From Gammaproteobacteria bacterium (GTDB taxonomy: Bacteria; Pseudomonadota; Gammaproteobacteria; Xanthomonadales; Wenzhouxiangellaceae): a stretch of DNA of 41,312 bases. Below are positions 18,734 to 28,819 of the stretch, one piece after another. The notes beneath the pieces were generated by a model. The model worked only from the letters and a program-made list of their open reading frames with translations, searched no databases and was not told the origin of the DNA. Every line of letters begins with the position of its first letter. Within the stretch, counting starts at the first letter, position 1. The translations under genes and the position numbers were made by a program. The stretch spans positions 1 through 41,312 of the forward strand of contig PWWM01000055.1 in the NCBI GenBank assembly GCA_003561495.1. The letters are read 5' to 3'.

Positions 18734-19007
18734 GGAGCCTCTGAATAACTCTGCGCGGAGCGCGTTTCTGTCTCAAAAGCCGCAGATCGTGTGGTGCGAC
18801 CCGAGTGACAGTAGCCATAGCTACGGCCGAGGGGCGCAACGCTCGAGATGCGGCTTTTGAGACGAAACCCTTACGGGACGGGCCTTTGCGGGCGACCCGC
18901 TGCGTTTTGACTCGCTCATTTGGAATGACCAAACCACGCTCGTCAAAGCCGCTCCGGGTCATCCCGCAAAGACCCGTCGCGCCCGTGCAGAGTTGTTCAG
19001 AGGCTCC
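18734..19007. mobile_element. MITE-like non-autonomous element, 274 bp
   Basis: Terminal inverted repeats GGAGCCTCTGAATAACTCTGC (18734-18754) and GCAGAGTTGTTCAGAGGCTCC (18987-19007) differ at 1 of 21 positions. Flanked by direct repeats CTAA (18730-18733 and 19008-19011). Nested internal inverted repeats; no transposase ORF. Confidence 0.85.
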
Positions 19008-19035
19008 CTAAACCATCTTGATGTCTTTGTACGCG

Positions 19036-21762
19036 CTACTCCAGCTCGGCCAGCCGTTGACGCCAGTATTCGGCCATCGCCTTGTGTTCCGGGTAGGGGT
19101 CGGCTTCATGCCAGTCCTCGTACAGATCAATGATGATCCGGTAAAGGAAGCGGTAATGAAGCACCATGCCCACGTTTTCCGACTGGACTGTAAAGGCGGG
19201 GTCGCTCAGAACCAGTTCGTGGGCCTGTTCATACAAGCCTTGGTTGACCATGGCTCTGAGCCGATTGCCCAGGGCATTCAGAGTGAGTTCATGGGTTGGC
19301 CCCAGTAGGCGTTGCGTATCTTGGTGCGCTTCGCCCAGGTGCGCCAGGCCCGAGTCCAACTGGCCGGTATTGACCATCATGTGGCCCAATTGTCGTCGTG
19401 CGTCCAGTGTGTGGATATGTTCGGGTCCGTGCTGATTCTCGAGTCGGCGATAGGTCTCTTGGATTCGCGCCACGGCTTCTTCATGTCGCTGCAGTCGATA
19501 CAGGGTATTGGCGATGCTGACGCTGGAATTCAGGGTGTAGTTGTGGTCGTTCCCCAACAGTTCCCGGCGACCCTCGTAGGCGCGTTTGTGCATTGCCAGG
19601 GCAGCCTCCAGTTCATTCGCTTCAACCAATGCCTGCGCATAATTGTGCTTGTAAAACAGGGTGGCCGGATGATTGCGTCCCCATGTCGCCATGGCGATGT
19701 CTACCGTCAGTCTGAACATCTCTACCGCGGTATCAATCGAGCCGGCATGATGGTTGAGAATGGCAAGGTTGTTGGTCGTTGCCAGATTTCTGCGGTGATT
19801 CTCACCGAGAGTACTCTGGCGAGTTTCCAGACTGTGTTCAAGGATTTCACGGGCTGCTTCCAGGTTGCCCAGGCGATGGTGGGCGACGGCCAGGTTTTCG
19901 GCATAACTCATGGCCTCAGGGCTTTCATCACCGAGCTCTCGAATGGCCAGCTCAACCGTTCTTTCCAGCAATGTTACCGCGTCCTGGTGCCTTCCGGAAT
20001 GGTTCAAGGTGCCGCCCAGTTGATTCGAGATTTTCAGGATCTCGGGATGATGCTCTGGCAGGGCGCTCAATCCCAGCGCTTTGGCTTCTTTCAACATTTC
20101 CAGGCTGCGGGCGGTATTACCGAGATGACGTTTCGTTACGGCCTTGTGACGAAGTGAAGCCAGGGTATCCGGGTGGACCGGGCCAAAGGCCTGAAGTCGA
20201 GCAGCGTGGGCGAGCTGGAAGCGCTCAAGGGCCTGATCGAACAGCCCCCACCTGAAATAGACTTCAGCCAGGCTGTGTTGCAGAGCGCCGTCGGTCTGGG
20301 GGTCCTGGCCAAGGAGTTGATCAAAGCGCGCTTGCACCGGATCAAGCACCAGGTCCACGAGTTGCTCTCGCATGATATCGATCGGACTGGCGGCGTCGAT
20401 GAGTTCATTGAAAGCGCGGAGATGCGCTTCCGACAGGTCGTGTTCGCGAATGGCTAAACGCAGGCCATGAACCAGGCCGTCCGCCAGCGTGGCCGGATCC
20501 ATGTCGGACATCATTTCCTGTTGCAAATCCATCACGGTACGGGCCGTCGTTTCGGAGCGCTCGGCGATCGCTCTTTCCCGCTCCGCCTGCAGGTACAGCG
20601 CCGTGGAAACGCCCAGCCCGGTGAGGATGGCCAGCGCCAGCATCATGGTGGCGCCGACCAGCAGGGCGTTGCGTCGGGCAAACTTCAGCGCTCTTGCAGG
20701 CGCCGAGGTCGTCATGCAGCTCAAAGGCTGGTCAAGACGATAGCGTTTGAAATCGGCCAGCAGATCCCCGGTGCTTGCATATCGAAGTTCCGGGGTGTCG
20801 GCGCAAGCGGTCTGGATGATGGCGGTCAGTTCATGGTTTCTTGGCAGTTGCGAGGCCTTCAAAGAGGCAGCGGAGTGTTCTGTCGATCGGTCCAGTATCT
20901 GGCCGGTCATAAGCCAAGCCAGAACCGCACCGAGTGACCAGATATCGCTTGCCGGAGTCGTCTCTTCACCCGCCTTCTGCTCAGGTGCGGCGAACGCCGG
21001 GGTCAGGGCGCGCAATCCGGCATCTTCGCTATCATCAGAATTCAGCAGCCTGGCCACGCCGAAGTCCATCAGTTTGACGGAGCCATCGTCGCGAATGCGG
21101 ATGTTGTTCGGTTTGATATCTCCATGCACGATCAGCCGCTGGTGCGCGTGGGCGACAGCCTCGGTTATGCGTTCGAAGAGATTCAAGCGGGTTTCCAGAT
21201 CAGGGTTTTCCTGCTCCAACCAGTCGGCCAGGTCCATGCCGTCCACCCACTCCATGACCAGGAATGGGCCAGCCTGGTCGTCCAGGCCGGCATCGACCAG
21301 GCGGGTCACGGAGGGATGGTCGAGCCGGGCCAAAAGCCGGCACTCTCGTTGCAGCAGCTCGGCCAGGCCACGTTGGCGCCGACCGATCAACTTGATGGCC
21401 ACGTCCATCTCGAAGGCGCCATCGGCGCGTTGTCCGCGATAGACTCGACCCATGCCACCCCGGCCGACCTCGGCCATGATTTTCCAGGGACCAAGTCGAT
21501 CGCCGGGATTCAACTGCCGGGTATTGGCCTCCATCCGCTCGACCGATTCACCGGCCAGTCGACGGACCGAGTCATCGAGTAGCGTGATGGTGTGGCTGTC
21601 GTCGGTCAGGAGTTCCAGCCAGCGACCCAGGCGGGGCAGTCGCTTGCGGGTCCGTTCAAGCCAGGCGGGCTGCTCGCGCTCGGGCAGTTCCAGAAACTGG
21701 ATCAACAGCTTGTCGACCGCCCGGCGGCGCATCGGGCTGAGTGTTTTTGGATGCTCGGTCAT
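19036..21762 (-). CDS. Ser/Thr protein kinase with TM helix and C-terminal TPR repeats (kinase 1)
   Basis: VAIKLIGRRQRG, HGDIKPNNIRIRDDGSVKLMDFGVARLL, TM NALLVGATMMLALAILTGLGVSTALYL, then many TPR units. Confidence 0.92.
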   Translation of the reverse strand: MTEHPKTLSPMRRRAVDKLLIQFLELPEREQPAWLERTRKRLPRLGRWLELLTDDSHTITLLDDSVRRLAGESVERMEANTRQLNPGDRLGPWKIMAEVGRGGMGRVYRGQRADGAFEMDVAIKLIGRRQRGLAELLQRECRLLARLDHPSVTRLVDAGLDDQAGPFLVMEWVDGMDLADWLEQENPDLETRLNLFERITEAVAHAHQRLIVHGDIKPNNIRIRDDGSVKLMDFGVARLLNSDDSEDAGLRALTPAFAAPEQKAGEETTPASDIWSLGAVLAWLMTGQILDRSTEHSAASLKASQLPRNHELTAIIQTACADTPELRYASTGDLLADFKRYRLDQPLSCMTTSAPARALKFARRNALLVGATMMLALAILTGLGVSTALYLQAERERAIAERSETTARTVMDLQQEMMSDMDPATLADGLVHGLRLAIREHDLSEAHLRAFNELIDAASPIDIMREQLVDLVLDPVQARFDQLLGQDPQTDGALQHSLAEVYFRWGLFDQALERFQLAHAARLQAFGPVHPDTLASLRHKAVTKRHLGNTARSLEMLKEAKALGLSALPEHHPEILKISNQLGGTLNHSGRHQDAVTLLERTVELAIRELGDESPEAMSYAENLAVAHHRLGNLEAAREILEHSLETRQSTLGENHRRNLATTNNLAILNHHAGSIDTAVEMFRLTVDIAMATWGRNHPATLFYKHNYAQALVEANELEAALAMHKRAYEGRRELLGNDHNYTLNSSVSIANTLYRLQRHEEAVARIQETYRRLENQHGPEHIHTLDARRQLGHMMVNTGQLDSGLAHLGEAHQDTQRLLGPTHELTLNALGNRLRAMVNQGLYEQAHELVLSDPAFTVQSENVGMVLHYRFLYRIIIDLYEDWHEADPYPEHKAMAEYWRQRLAELE

Positions 21763-21783
21763 GGTGGGGTCCCTGCGATGGTC

Positions 21784-21820
21784 TCGCCGAATTCAAGTCT
21801 TTCGTTTTGAAAGTTAGCAT
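21784..21820 (-). promoter_or_regulatory. Shared upstream element of kinase 1
   Basis: Plus strand TCGCCGAATTCAAGTCTTTCGTTTTGAAAGTTAGCAT matches the region upstream of kinase 2. Confidence 0.4.
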
Positions 21821-21868
21821 CTGTTCGGTTTCAGCTGGAATTTGCCCTGAGGGCAATGGGGTCATCAG

Positions 21869-24598
21869 TCAACCTTCAAGTTCCGCCATCAAGGCGCGCC
21901 AGTAATCAGCGGTTTCATCATGACCTAGATCGGGCGACTGAGCATGCCAGTTGTCGTACAGTTCGGCGATGATGTAATAGAGAAATCGCCATTCGTTGAC
22001 CAGTGTCGGGCCTTGTGGCGGTCCGGGCAAAGCCGGGTTGGCATCGATGATCCTTTCGGCCTGCTCGTAGCGTGCCGTGGAATCCAGGGCCGACAGGAAT
22101 CGTGCCAATGCGATCAGCGAATGGCTGCTGTCGGGCCGGGTTGTCTGGTACAGGCCCTGGTATGCCTGTTCCAGATGATTCAGTGCTTCGTCCTGATCAC
22201 CGATGTCCAGCATGATCGTGCCGATCCGCTGCCGGGCGAGCAAGGTTTCCCTGTGGTCCGGACCGAACGATTCAAGCATGTGGTCGTGGGTTTCGACAAT
22301 GGTTTGCAGGGCTTCTTTGCGCCGGCCGAGATGATTGAGGGTGGTGGCGACCTCGACACTCGACAGCAAGGTTTCCGGATGCAGAGTGCCCAGCACCTCC
22401 TTTCGGGTTTCATGGATCTGTTGATGCAATTGAAGCGCATCCTCGAACTGCCCCAGATGAATCAGGAGTTGGGCCTGGTTGTGCTGGTAAAACAGGGTTG
22501 TGGGGTGGCGTCGCCCATTGAGCCGGATGGTGATGTCTTCGGCCAACCTGATCAATTCCAGACCGCGGTCCGGATCTCCAGTCTGAAAGCGAAAACCGGC
22601 CAGGTTGTTGACCGCCGTCAGAGTATCAGGGTGCTCATCGCCAAGAATTTCCCGTCGTCTGTCGAAGACCTGTTCGAACAACGCGCCGGCAGCTTCCAGT
22701 TGTCCGGCGTTCACCTTGGCAACGGCCAGGCTGGATGTCGTGTTGAGCGTGTCAACGTGGTCGGTTCCCAGAAGTCGTTCCCGTTGTCTCAGTGTTGTTT
22801 CGAGCGCTTCGATGGCGTCATCCAGCTGACCGCGCTGGACGAGAATTCCGCCCAGGACATGGTGGGCGGCCAGGGTTTCCTGATGGTCTTTCCCCAGTGC
22901 TTTCCGGGCTTGTTCATGGACAGTGTGGATCAGATCAAGGGCCTTTTCGGTTTCACCGGCATTGTTCATCGCGATGGCTTGCTCACGACGGGAGGCAATG
23001 GTTTCGGGATGATTCTTGCCGAGTGCCTGCGCACGCAAGCGCCATGCAGTCTCAAATCCCGCTTGTGCATCGCCATGCATTCCCCAGTTGGAATGGACGG
23101 ATGCCAGGCTGTGCTGCAGTGCAGCCGCGGTTTCAGGGTTGTCATGAAGATCATCGGCAAAGCGAACCCGAGCCGGTTCCAGCACGTTGCTGACCAGTGC
23201 GTCGCGAAGGATGTCAACCGGGCTTGCCACTTCGACAATCTCATTGAGCGCCTGCATGTTCGTTTCAGGCATCTCGGCCTCCCGGATGGCTTCACGCAAG
23301 CCAAGCAGCAGGCGATCCGAAAGTACATTGGGCGCCATGTCGGAAAGCAAGGCCTGCTGCTGTGCCGTGACGGTGCGTGCCGCCTGTTCAGAGCGCGCCG
23401 TGGCCTGACGTTCTTCTTCGGCTTGCAGGTAGAGCAGGCTGGAGACGATCAGTCCAGATATCATTGACAGGGCCAGCAGGGACCCAGTGCCGACCAGCAG
23501 GCGATTGCGACGTGTGAACTTCAATGCTCTGGCCGGGACGGATAGCGGCATGCAGCGTAGCGGTTCGTCTCGACGATAGCGTTCCAGATCAGCCAGAAGG
23601 TCACTGGCCGTTGAGTAGCGCTGCTGCGCGGATTCGGCACATGCGGTGTCGATGATGGCTGCAAGCTCATGGTGTCTGGGTACTCGTTCTGACAGCATGG
23701 AAGAGCGCTCGCGATCGTTTGTGCGATCAATGACCTGACCGGTCATTAACCAGAACAGGGTTGCGCCCAGTGACCAGATGTCCGATTGCGGTGCGAGATC
23801 CGCTCCGGCTCGAAGCTCGGGTGCGGCGAAGGCCGGAGTCAGTGCGCGCAGATCGCGATTCTGAGCCTCTTCGGCCTGGACGAATTGCGACACGCCGAAA
23901 TCCATCAGCTTGACCGTGCCGTCTTCACGAATGCGAATGTTGCCTGGTTTGATGTCACCATGGACGATCAGGCGTTGATGGGCATGGGCGGTGGCTTCGA
24001 CGATCTGCTCAAAGAGCGCCAGCCGTTGATCCATGGATGGATTTTCGCTCTTCAGCCATTCATCCAGGTCCGCGCCTTCGACCCATTCCATGACCAGGAA
24101 TGGACCGGCCCGCTCGTCCAGGCCGGCGTCGACCAGGCGAGTGACCGAAGGATGGTCAAGCCTGGCCAACAGGCGCGACTCACGTTGCAGCAGCTCGGCC
24201 AGTCCGCGCTGGCGCCTGCTGATCAGTTTGATCGCCACATCCATCTCGAATGCGCCATCGGCACGCTCACCCCGGTAGACCATGCCCATGCCGCCCTGAC
24301 CGGCCGGCTCGCGCACGACCCAGGGGCCCAGAAGGGTATCCGGCTCGAGCGTCTTGTGGGTCAACGGCGACGACTGCATGGCCAGGTCTGCCATGTTGCG
24401 TACTGAATCATCCAGCAGAGTGACCGTGTGTCCGGTTTCGGTCAATTCCTTCAGCCACCGACCCAGGCGCGGCCGGCGCCGAAACGTCTCTTCCAGCCAG
24501 GCAGCTTGATCGCGCTCCGGCAGCTCCAAGTATTGAATCAACAGCTTGTCGATGGCCCGGCGTCGCATCGGGCTGAGGGGGTTGGATGTGTCGACCAT
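21869..24598 (-). CDS. Ser/Thr protein kinase with TM helix and C-terminal TPR repeats (kinase 2)
   Basis: Paralog of kinase 1 along its whole length: VAIKLISRRQRG, HGDIKPGNIRIREDGTVKLMDFGVSQFV, TM, TPRs, similar C-terminus (WRFLYYIIAELYDNWH). Confidence 0.92.
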   Translation of the reverse strand: MVDTSNPLSPMRRRAIDKLLIQYLELPERDQAAWLEETFRRRPRLGRWLKELTETGHTVTLLDDSVRNMADLAMQSSPLTHKTLEPDTLLGPWVVREPAGQGGMGMVYRGERADGAFEMDVAIKLISRRQRGLAELLQRESRLLARLDHPSVTRLVDAGLDERAGPFLVMEWVEGADLDEWLKSENPSMDQRLALFEQIVEATAHAHQRLIVHGDIKPGNIRIREDGTVKLMDFGVSQFVQAEEAQNRDLRALTPAFAAPELRAGADLAPQSDIWSLGATLFWLMTGQVIDRTNDRERSSMLSERVPRHHELAAIIDTACAESAQQRYSTASDLLADLERYRRDEPLRCMPLSVPARALKFTRRNRLLVGTGSLLALSMISGLIVSSLLYLQAEEERQATARSEQAARTVTAQQQALLSDMAPNVLSDRLLLGLREAIREAEMPETNMQALNEIVEVASPVDILRDALVSNVLEPARVRFADDLHDNPETAAALQHSLASVHSNWGMHGDAQAGFETAWRLRAQALGKNHPETIASRREQAIAMNNAGETEKALDLIHTVHEQARKALGKDHQETLAAHHVLGGILVQRGQLDDAIEALETTLRQRERLLGTDHVDTLNTTSSLAVAKVNAGQLEAAGALFEQVFDRRREILGDEHPDTLTAVNNLAGFRFQTGDPDRGLELIRLAEDITIRLNGRRHPTTLFYQHNQAQLLIHLGQFEDALQLHQQIHETRKEVLGTLHPETLLSSVEVATTLNHLGRRKEALQTIVETHDHMLESFGPDHRETLLARQRIGTIMLDIGDQDEALNHLEQAYQGLYQTTRPDSSHSLIALARFLSALDSTARYEQAERIIDANPALPGPPQGPTLVNEWRFLYYIIAELYDNWHAQSPDLGHDETADYWRALMAELEG

Positions 24599-24619
24599 GT
24601 TGTTCCGTGCTTTCCTTGT

Positions 24620-24656
24620 CGCCGAATTCCGACGATTTCGTTCTTTAGATTAGCAC
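24620..24656 (-). promoter_or_regulatory. Shared upstream element of kinase 2
   Basis: Plus strand TCGCCGAATTCCGACGATTTCGTTCTTTAGATTAGCA; compare 21784-21820. Confidence 0.4.
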
Positions 24657-24724
24657 CGGCGCGTGATTGGGCCCACTTGCGGGCCACCCACGGCCGGCAA
24701 CCATAGTAATGGGAGGTACTTGCA

Positions 24725-26989
24725 ATGCGTAAATTATTGTTATTGATGCACTTGATTTGCATGACCACGGTCGCCCTGGCTGCGCCGATCACCTACCAGG
24801 GCCAACTTCAGGAGGGTTCGGCCCCCTACGCTGGCGGTCCCCTGGAAATCACCTTCAGACTCTATGACCAGGATCAGGGTGGCGCTCCCCTGGCCAGTGA
24901 AACTCACACAGATGTCGAGGTGGTCGATGGTTTGTTCCAGGTCAAGCTGGATTTCGGCAGCGAGGCTTTTTCGGAGACCCCGCGCTATCTTGAGGTCGAG
25001 ATCGGCGGCACGGTGCTCGAGCCACGTCAGGCCATCACGCCGGCGCCGACGGCGCTGAACGTACTCAATATGCCGGATACGGAAGATACCCTGGCCGAAC
25101 TGGATTGCTCGGCCGGAGAAGTTGCCCAGTGGGACGGCAGTGAGTGGGACTGTGCCGTGATCGATGAATCCGACACGCTGGCTGAGCTCTCCTGTGCCAG
25201 TGGCGAGATCGCGAAGTGGGACGGGAGTTCGTGGGGCTGCGCAGTTGATGAGAATACGCAATACAGTGCTGCTGATGGCCTCGAGCTGACCGGCACGACT
25301 TTCTCGCTGGATACCGGGTTCGTCGATGGCCGCTTCTGGAAGATAGGTGGAAATGAATTCCCCAACTCCAACGCCCGCATCCTGGGAACGTTGAACAATA
25401 GTCCATTGGAAATTCACGTGGATGGACGTCGTGCTTTCAGGTTCCAGCCGGCAAGTTTCGGCAACCAGGAGCCTAACCTTGTGGGTGGGCATGAAAGCAA
25501 TGTGGTACTCGGAACCTCAACTCGCGGGGCGACCATCGCGGGTGGTGGTGAGGAATTCGATGAGCGTGCCAACACCATCTCTGGAAACTGGGGATTCATC
25601 GGTGGTGGGAGCGGCAATCTTGTCGAAGGCTCCTACGGCATGGTCGGCGGAGGCCTTGCGAATCGCGCGCTGGATTCGGGCGCTGTGGTCGGCGGTGGGA
25701 CTCTAAATCAGGCTTCTGGCATGAGGGCAGTGGTTACTGGTGGCTTTCAGAATCAGGCCATCGGCAATGTGTCGGTGGTACCAGGGGGCAGTTTCAATCG
25801 TGCCCAGGGTAACCAAAGTTTTGCGGCAGGGGTCAATGCTCGAGCCCTGCATGACAGAAGTTTTGTGTGGTCAAGCATCGCTTCCGATCCCGGCTTTTCA
25901 TCGACCGGTGAAAATCAGTTTCTGATTGCCGCAGATGGCGGGGTAGGTGTCAATACCAACAGTCCACAGGCGTCGTTGGATGTCGAGGGCGACACCCGGC
26001 TTGGCGGTGCTGTGTCCGTTGGTTTTTCCGACAGTGAGGATATGCCGCCTCCTGAAGGATTCGAAAGGCCGACCCTGTATTCCCTGGAAAGTGCGGATGT
26101 GGAGTCCCTTGTTTTGGGCATGGGCAACTCCGAAGACCCATTCGTTAGTTTCCGGTCAGTGCGAACGTTGTTCACCGCCTTGAATACCCTTCGCATTCAT
26201 CGACCGCTTGAGTCAGCCTCGCTAGCGCAGGCTGCCAATCTGATTGTTGAGGGTCAGGCCCTGGTCGAAGACCAGTTTGTCGTTGAGGGCAACACGCAGC
26301 TTCAGGGATCATTGCGAACTGGAGGGCCGTTTGGAATTGGCGTCTTGTCCCCGGAGGCCGCCGTTCATGTCGATACCGAAACAGAGGATCCCATGCGGCT
26401 TGAAGTCGATGGCCAGACAGCACTGCGGGTGGCTGCCAATGGCGGGTTGAGCGTAGGTACCGGATTTCCTGCACCCGACAACGGGATTCGCACATCGGGA
26501 CCGGTGCGAGTCGGTCAATTTCTTTCGGGAACAATCGAGGTTTGCAGGCAAACCACCGGCAGCTTGGCCGACTGTTCATCGAGCAAACGATACAAGGAAG
26601 ATATCCAGTCACTTGACCGGGCTGGTGAGCTCGTAGCCGCCCTGCGGCCGGTTCGATATGCCTGGAAGTCCAGCGGTGATGAAGACATCGGCCTGATCGC
26701 CGAGGAGGTTGCGGAAATCCTGCCGCAGATCGTGACCCGCAACGAGGATGGCAGCATCGAGGGTGTGCAGTACAGCCGAATCGGCCCGCTTCTCGTCGCG
26801 GCGTTTCAGGAACGTGAAGCCTATTGGGCCGAATTCAGACATGACAGTGAGCAACGTCTGGCTGCACTGGAAGAGGAGAATGCCGAGTTGAGACAACTGG
26901 CCGAGCGCAATGCAAAACTCGAAGAACGCCTGGCTCGCCTGGAGGCTGTGTTGACCAATGATGTGCGGATGTCCGAGGCGACTCCCTAA
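24725..26989 (+). CDS. Secreted head-repeat protein with C-terminal S74-type chaperone domain (paralog 2)
   Basis: [41 protein letters not shown] repeats, [14 protein letters not shown]...[16 protein letters not shown], and coiled coil [20 protein letters not shown], nearly identical to paralog 1. Confidence 0.85.
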   Translation: MRKLLLLMHLICMTTVALAAPITYQGQLQEGSAPYAGGPLEITFRLYDQDQGGAPLASETHTDVEVVDGLFQVKLDFGSEAFSETPRYLEVEIGGTVLEPRQAITPAPTALNVLNMPDTEDTLAELDCSAGEVAQWDGSEWDCAVIDESDTLAELSCASGEIAKWDGSSWGCAVDENTQYSAADGLELTGTTFSLDTGFVDGRFWKIGGNEFPNSNARILGTLNNSPLEIHVDGRRAFRFQPASFGNQEPNLVGGHESNVVLGTSTRGATIAGGGEEFDERANTISGNWGFIGGGSGNLVEGSYGMVGGGLANRALDSGAVVGGGTLNQASGMRAVVTGGFQNQAIGNVSVVPGGSFNRAQGNQSFAAGVNARALHDRSFVWSSIASDPGFSSTGENQFLIAADGGVGVNTNSPQASLDVEGDTRLGGAVSVGFSDSEDMPPPEGFERPTLYSLESADVESLVLGMGNSEDPFVSFRSVRTLFTALNTLRIHRPLESASLAQAANLIVEGQALVEDQFVVEGNTQLQGSLRTGGPFGIGVLSPEAAVHVDTETEDPMRLEVDGQTALRVAANGGLSVGTGFPAPDNGIRTSGPVRVGQFLSGTIEVCRQTTGSLADCSSSKRYKEDIQSLDRAGELVAALRPVRYAWKSSGDEDIGLIAEEVAEILPQIVTRNEDGSIEGVQYSRIGPLLVAAFQEREAYWAEFRHDSEQRLAALEEENAELRQLAERNAKLEERLARLEAVLTNDVRMSEATP

Positions 26990-28695
26990 CCGTTGAGGTT
27001 ATCGATCCAGTTCCTGATTTCGTCTATTTTGATCTCGTGGTTTTCCCCCCCCCGCCGGCGGTATTCGACGATACCGTTGTCCAGGCCGCGGTCGCCGATG
27101 ACCAGTTGATGGGGAATGCCGATCAGTTCGGCGTCGGCGAACATCACGCCGGGCCTGAGCGGGCGGTCGTCGAGCAGCACCTGCAGCCCGGCCTGGCCAA
27201 GTTGCTCGTAAAGCTGGTCAGCCAGTTCGCGCACACGGTGGGACTTCTTGGCGTTCATCGGCAGGATGACTACATCGAACGGCGCCATCGGCTCGGGCCA
27301 GATGATGCCCTTGTCGTCATGGTTCTGTTCGATGGCCGCGGCCACGATGCGTGATACGCCGATGCCGTAACAACCCATGGCCGGGTGGATGGCGCGGCCG
27401 TTTTCGTCCATGACCACGGCGTTCATGGACTCGGAATACTTGCGTCCCAACTGAAAGATATGGCCGACTTCGATGCCGCGGATCAGCTCGAGGTGTCCGG
27501 AGCCGTCGGAGGCCGGGTCGCCGGCGACCACGTTGCGGATATCGGCCACTTCGGGCAGGTCCACGTCACGGCCCCAGTTGATGCCGAAGTAATGCTTGTC
27601 GTCGATGTTGGCGCCGGCGCCGAAATCACTCATCAGTGCGACCTGTCGATCGACAATGCACGGAATCGGCAGCTTGGCCGGCCCCAGGCTGCCGGGACCG
27701 GCGCCGATGGCTTTTCTGATCTCTTCTTCGCCGGCCATGCGCAGCGGGCTGGCCACCTGGGGCAGCTTTTCGGCCTTGACCGCATTGAGTTCATGGTCGC
27801 CGCGCACCAGCAGGGCGATGAAGTCATGGCCGGATTCTTCGCTTCCCTCGACCACCAGGGTCTTGACGGTTTTCTCGATCGGCAGATCGAAGCCCTCGAC
27901 CAGGTCGGCAATGGTCTTGGCGTTCGGGGTGTCGACCAGGCGCATTTCCTCGGTGGCTTCGGCGCGCTCGCCTTGTGCCACTGCCTCGGCCAGCTCGACG
28001 TTGGAGGCATAGTCACCGCCCGGCACATGGGCGATCTGGTCTTCGCCGGAATCAGCCAGTACGTGAAACTCGTGACTGACCGCGCCGCCGATGGCGCCTG
28101 AATCGGCGGTTACCGCCTTGAACTTCAGCTCCAGGCGCTCGAAGATGCGCGTGTAGGTGTCGTACATGACCTGGTAGTAACGACCCATGCAGTCTTCGTC
28201 GATATGGAAGGAATAGCCGTCCTTCATCAGGAATTCGCGCGCGCGCATGACACCGAAGCGCGGCCGGATCTCGTCGCGGAACTTGGTCTGGATCTGGTAG
28301 AAACAGATCGGTAGCTGCTTGTAGGAACGAACTTCGGCGCGCGCAAACTCGGTGATCACTTCCTCGTGGGTGGGTCCGAAGGCGAACTCGCGCCCGGCCC
28401 GGTCGGACATCTTCAAAAGCAGCGGGCCGAAGTCGTCCCAGCGTCCGGTTTCCTGCCACAGCTCGGCCGGCTGCACCGAAGGCATCAGCATTTCCAGACT
28501 GTCGGCGCGATCCATTTCCTCGCGCACCACCTGTTCGACCTTGCGCAAGACCTTCAGCCCCAATGGCGTCCAGGTGTAGATGCCCGAGGTCAGCTTGCGG
28601 ATCATGCCGGTGCGCAGCATCAACTGGTGTGAGACGATTTCGGCATCGGCCGGGACTTCGCGCTGGGTGGCCAGGTGGAAAACGGAGGCTTTCAT
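26986..28695 (-). CDS. proS: Prolyl-tRNA synthetase
   Basis: [86 protein letters not shown]. Start set at 28695. Confidence 0.97.
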   Translation of the reverse strand: MKASVFHLATQREVPADAEIVSHQLMLRTGMIRKLTSGIYTWTPLGLKVLRKVEQVVREEMDRADSLEMLMPSVQPAELWQETGRWDDFGPLLLKMSDRAGREFAFGPTHEEVITEFARAEVRSYKQLPICFYQIQTKFRDEIRPRFGVMRAREFLMKDGYSFHIDEDCMGRYYQVMYDTYTRIFERLELKFKAVTADSGAIGGAVSHEFHVLADSGEDQIAHVPGGDYASNVELAEAVAQGERAEATEEMRLVDTPNAKTIADLVEGFDLPIEKTVKTLVVEGSEESGHDFIALLVRGDHELNAVKAEKLPQVASPLRMAGEEEIRKAIGAGPGSLGPAKLPIPCIVDRQVALMSDFGAGANIDDKHYFGINWGRDVDLPEVADIRNVVAGDPASDGSGHLELIRGIEVGHIFQLGRKYSESMNAVVMDENGRAIHPAMGCYGIGVSRIVAAAIEQNHDDKGIIWPEPMAPFDVVILPMNAKKSHRVRELADQLYEQLGQAGLQVLLDDRPLRPGVMFADAELIGIPHQLVIGDRGLDNGIVEYRRRGGENHEIKIDEIRNWIDNLNG

Positions 28696-28819
28696 GGCGT
28701 GTTCTTCAGTCAGTTGAGTGGTCAAACCGACAATGATAGCAGTCTGGCAGACCCGGCGAGACGGGAACGAAGACTGTTTGAATGCTATCCTTGCGGTCCC
28801 GTTGACATCGCCAGCCAGC

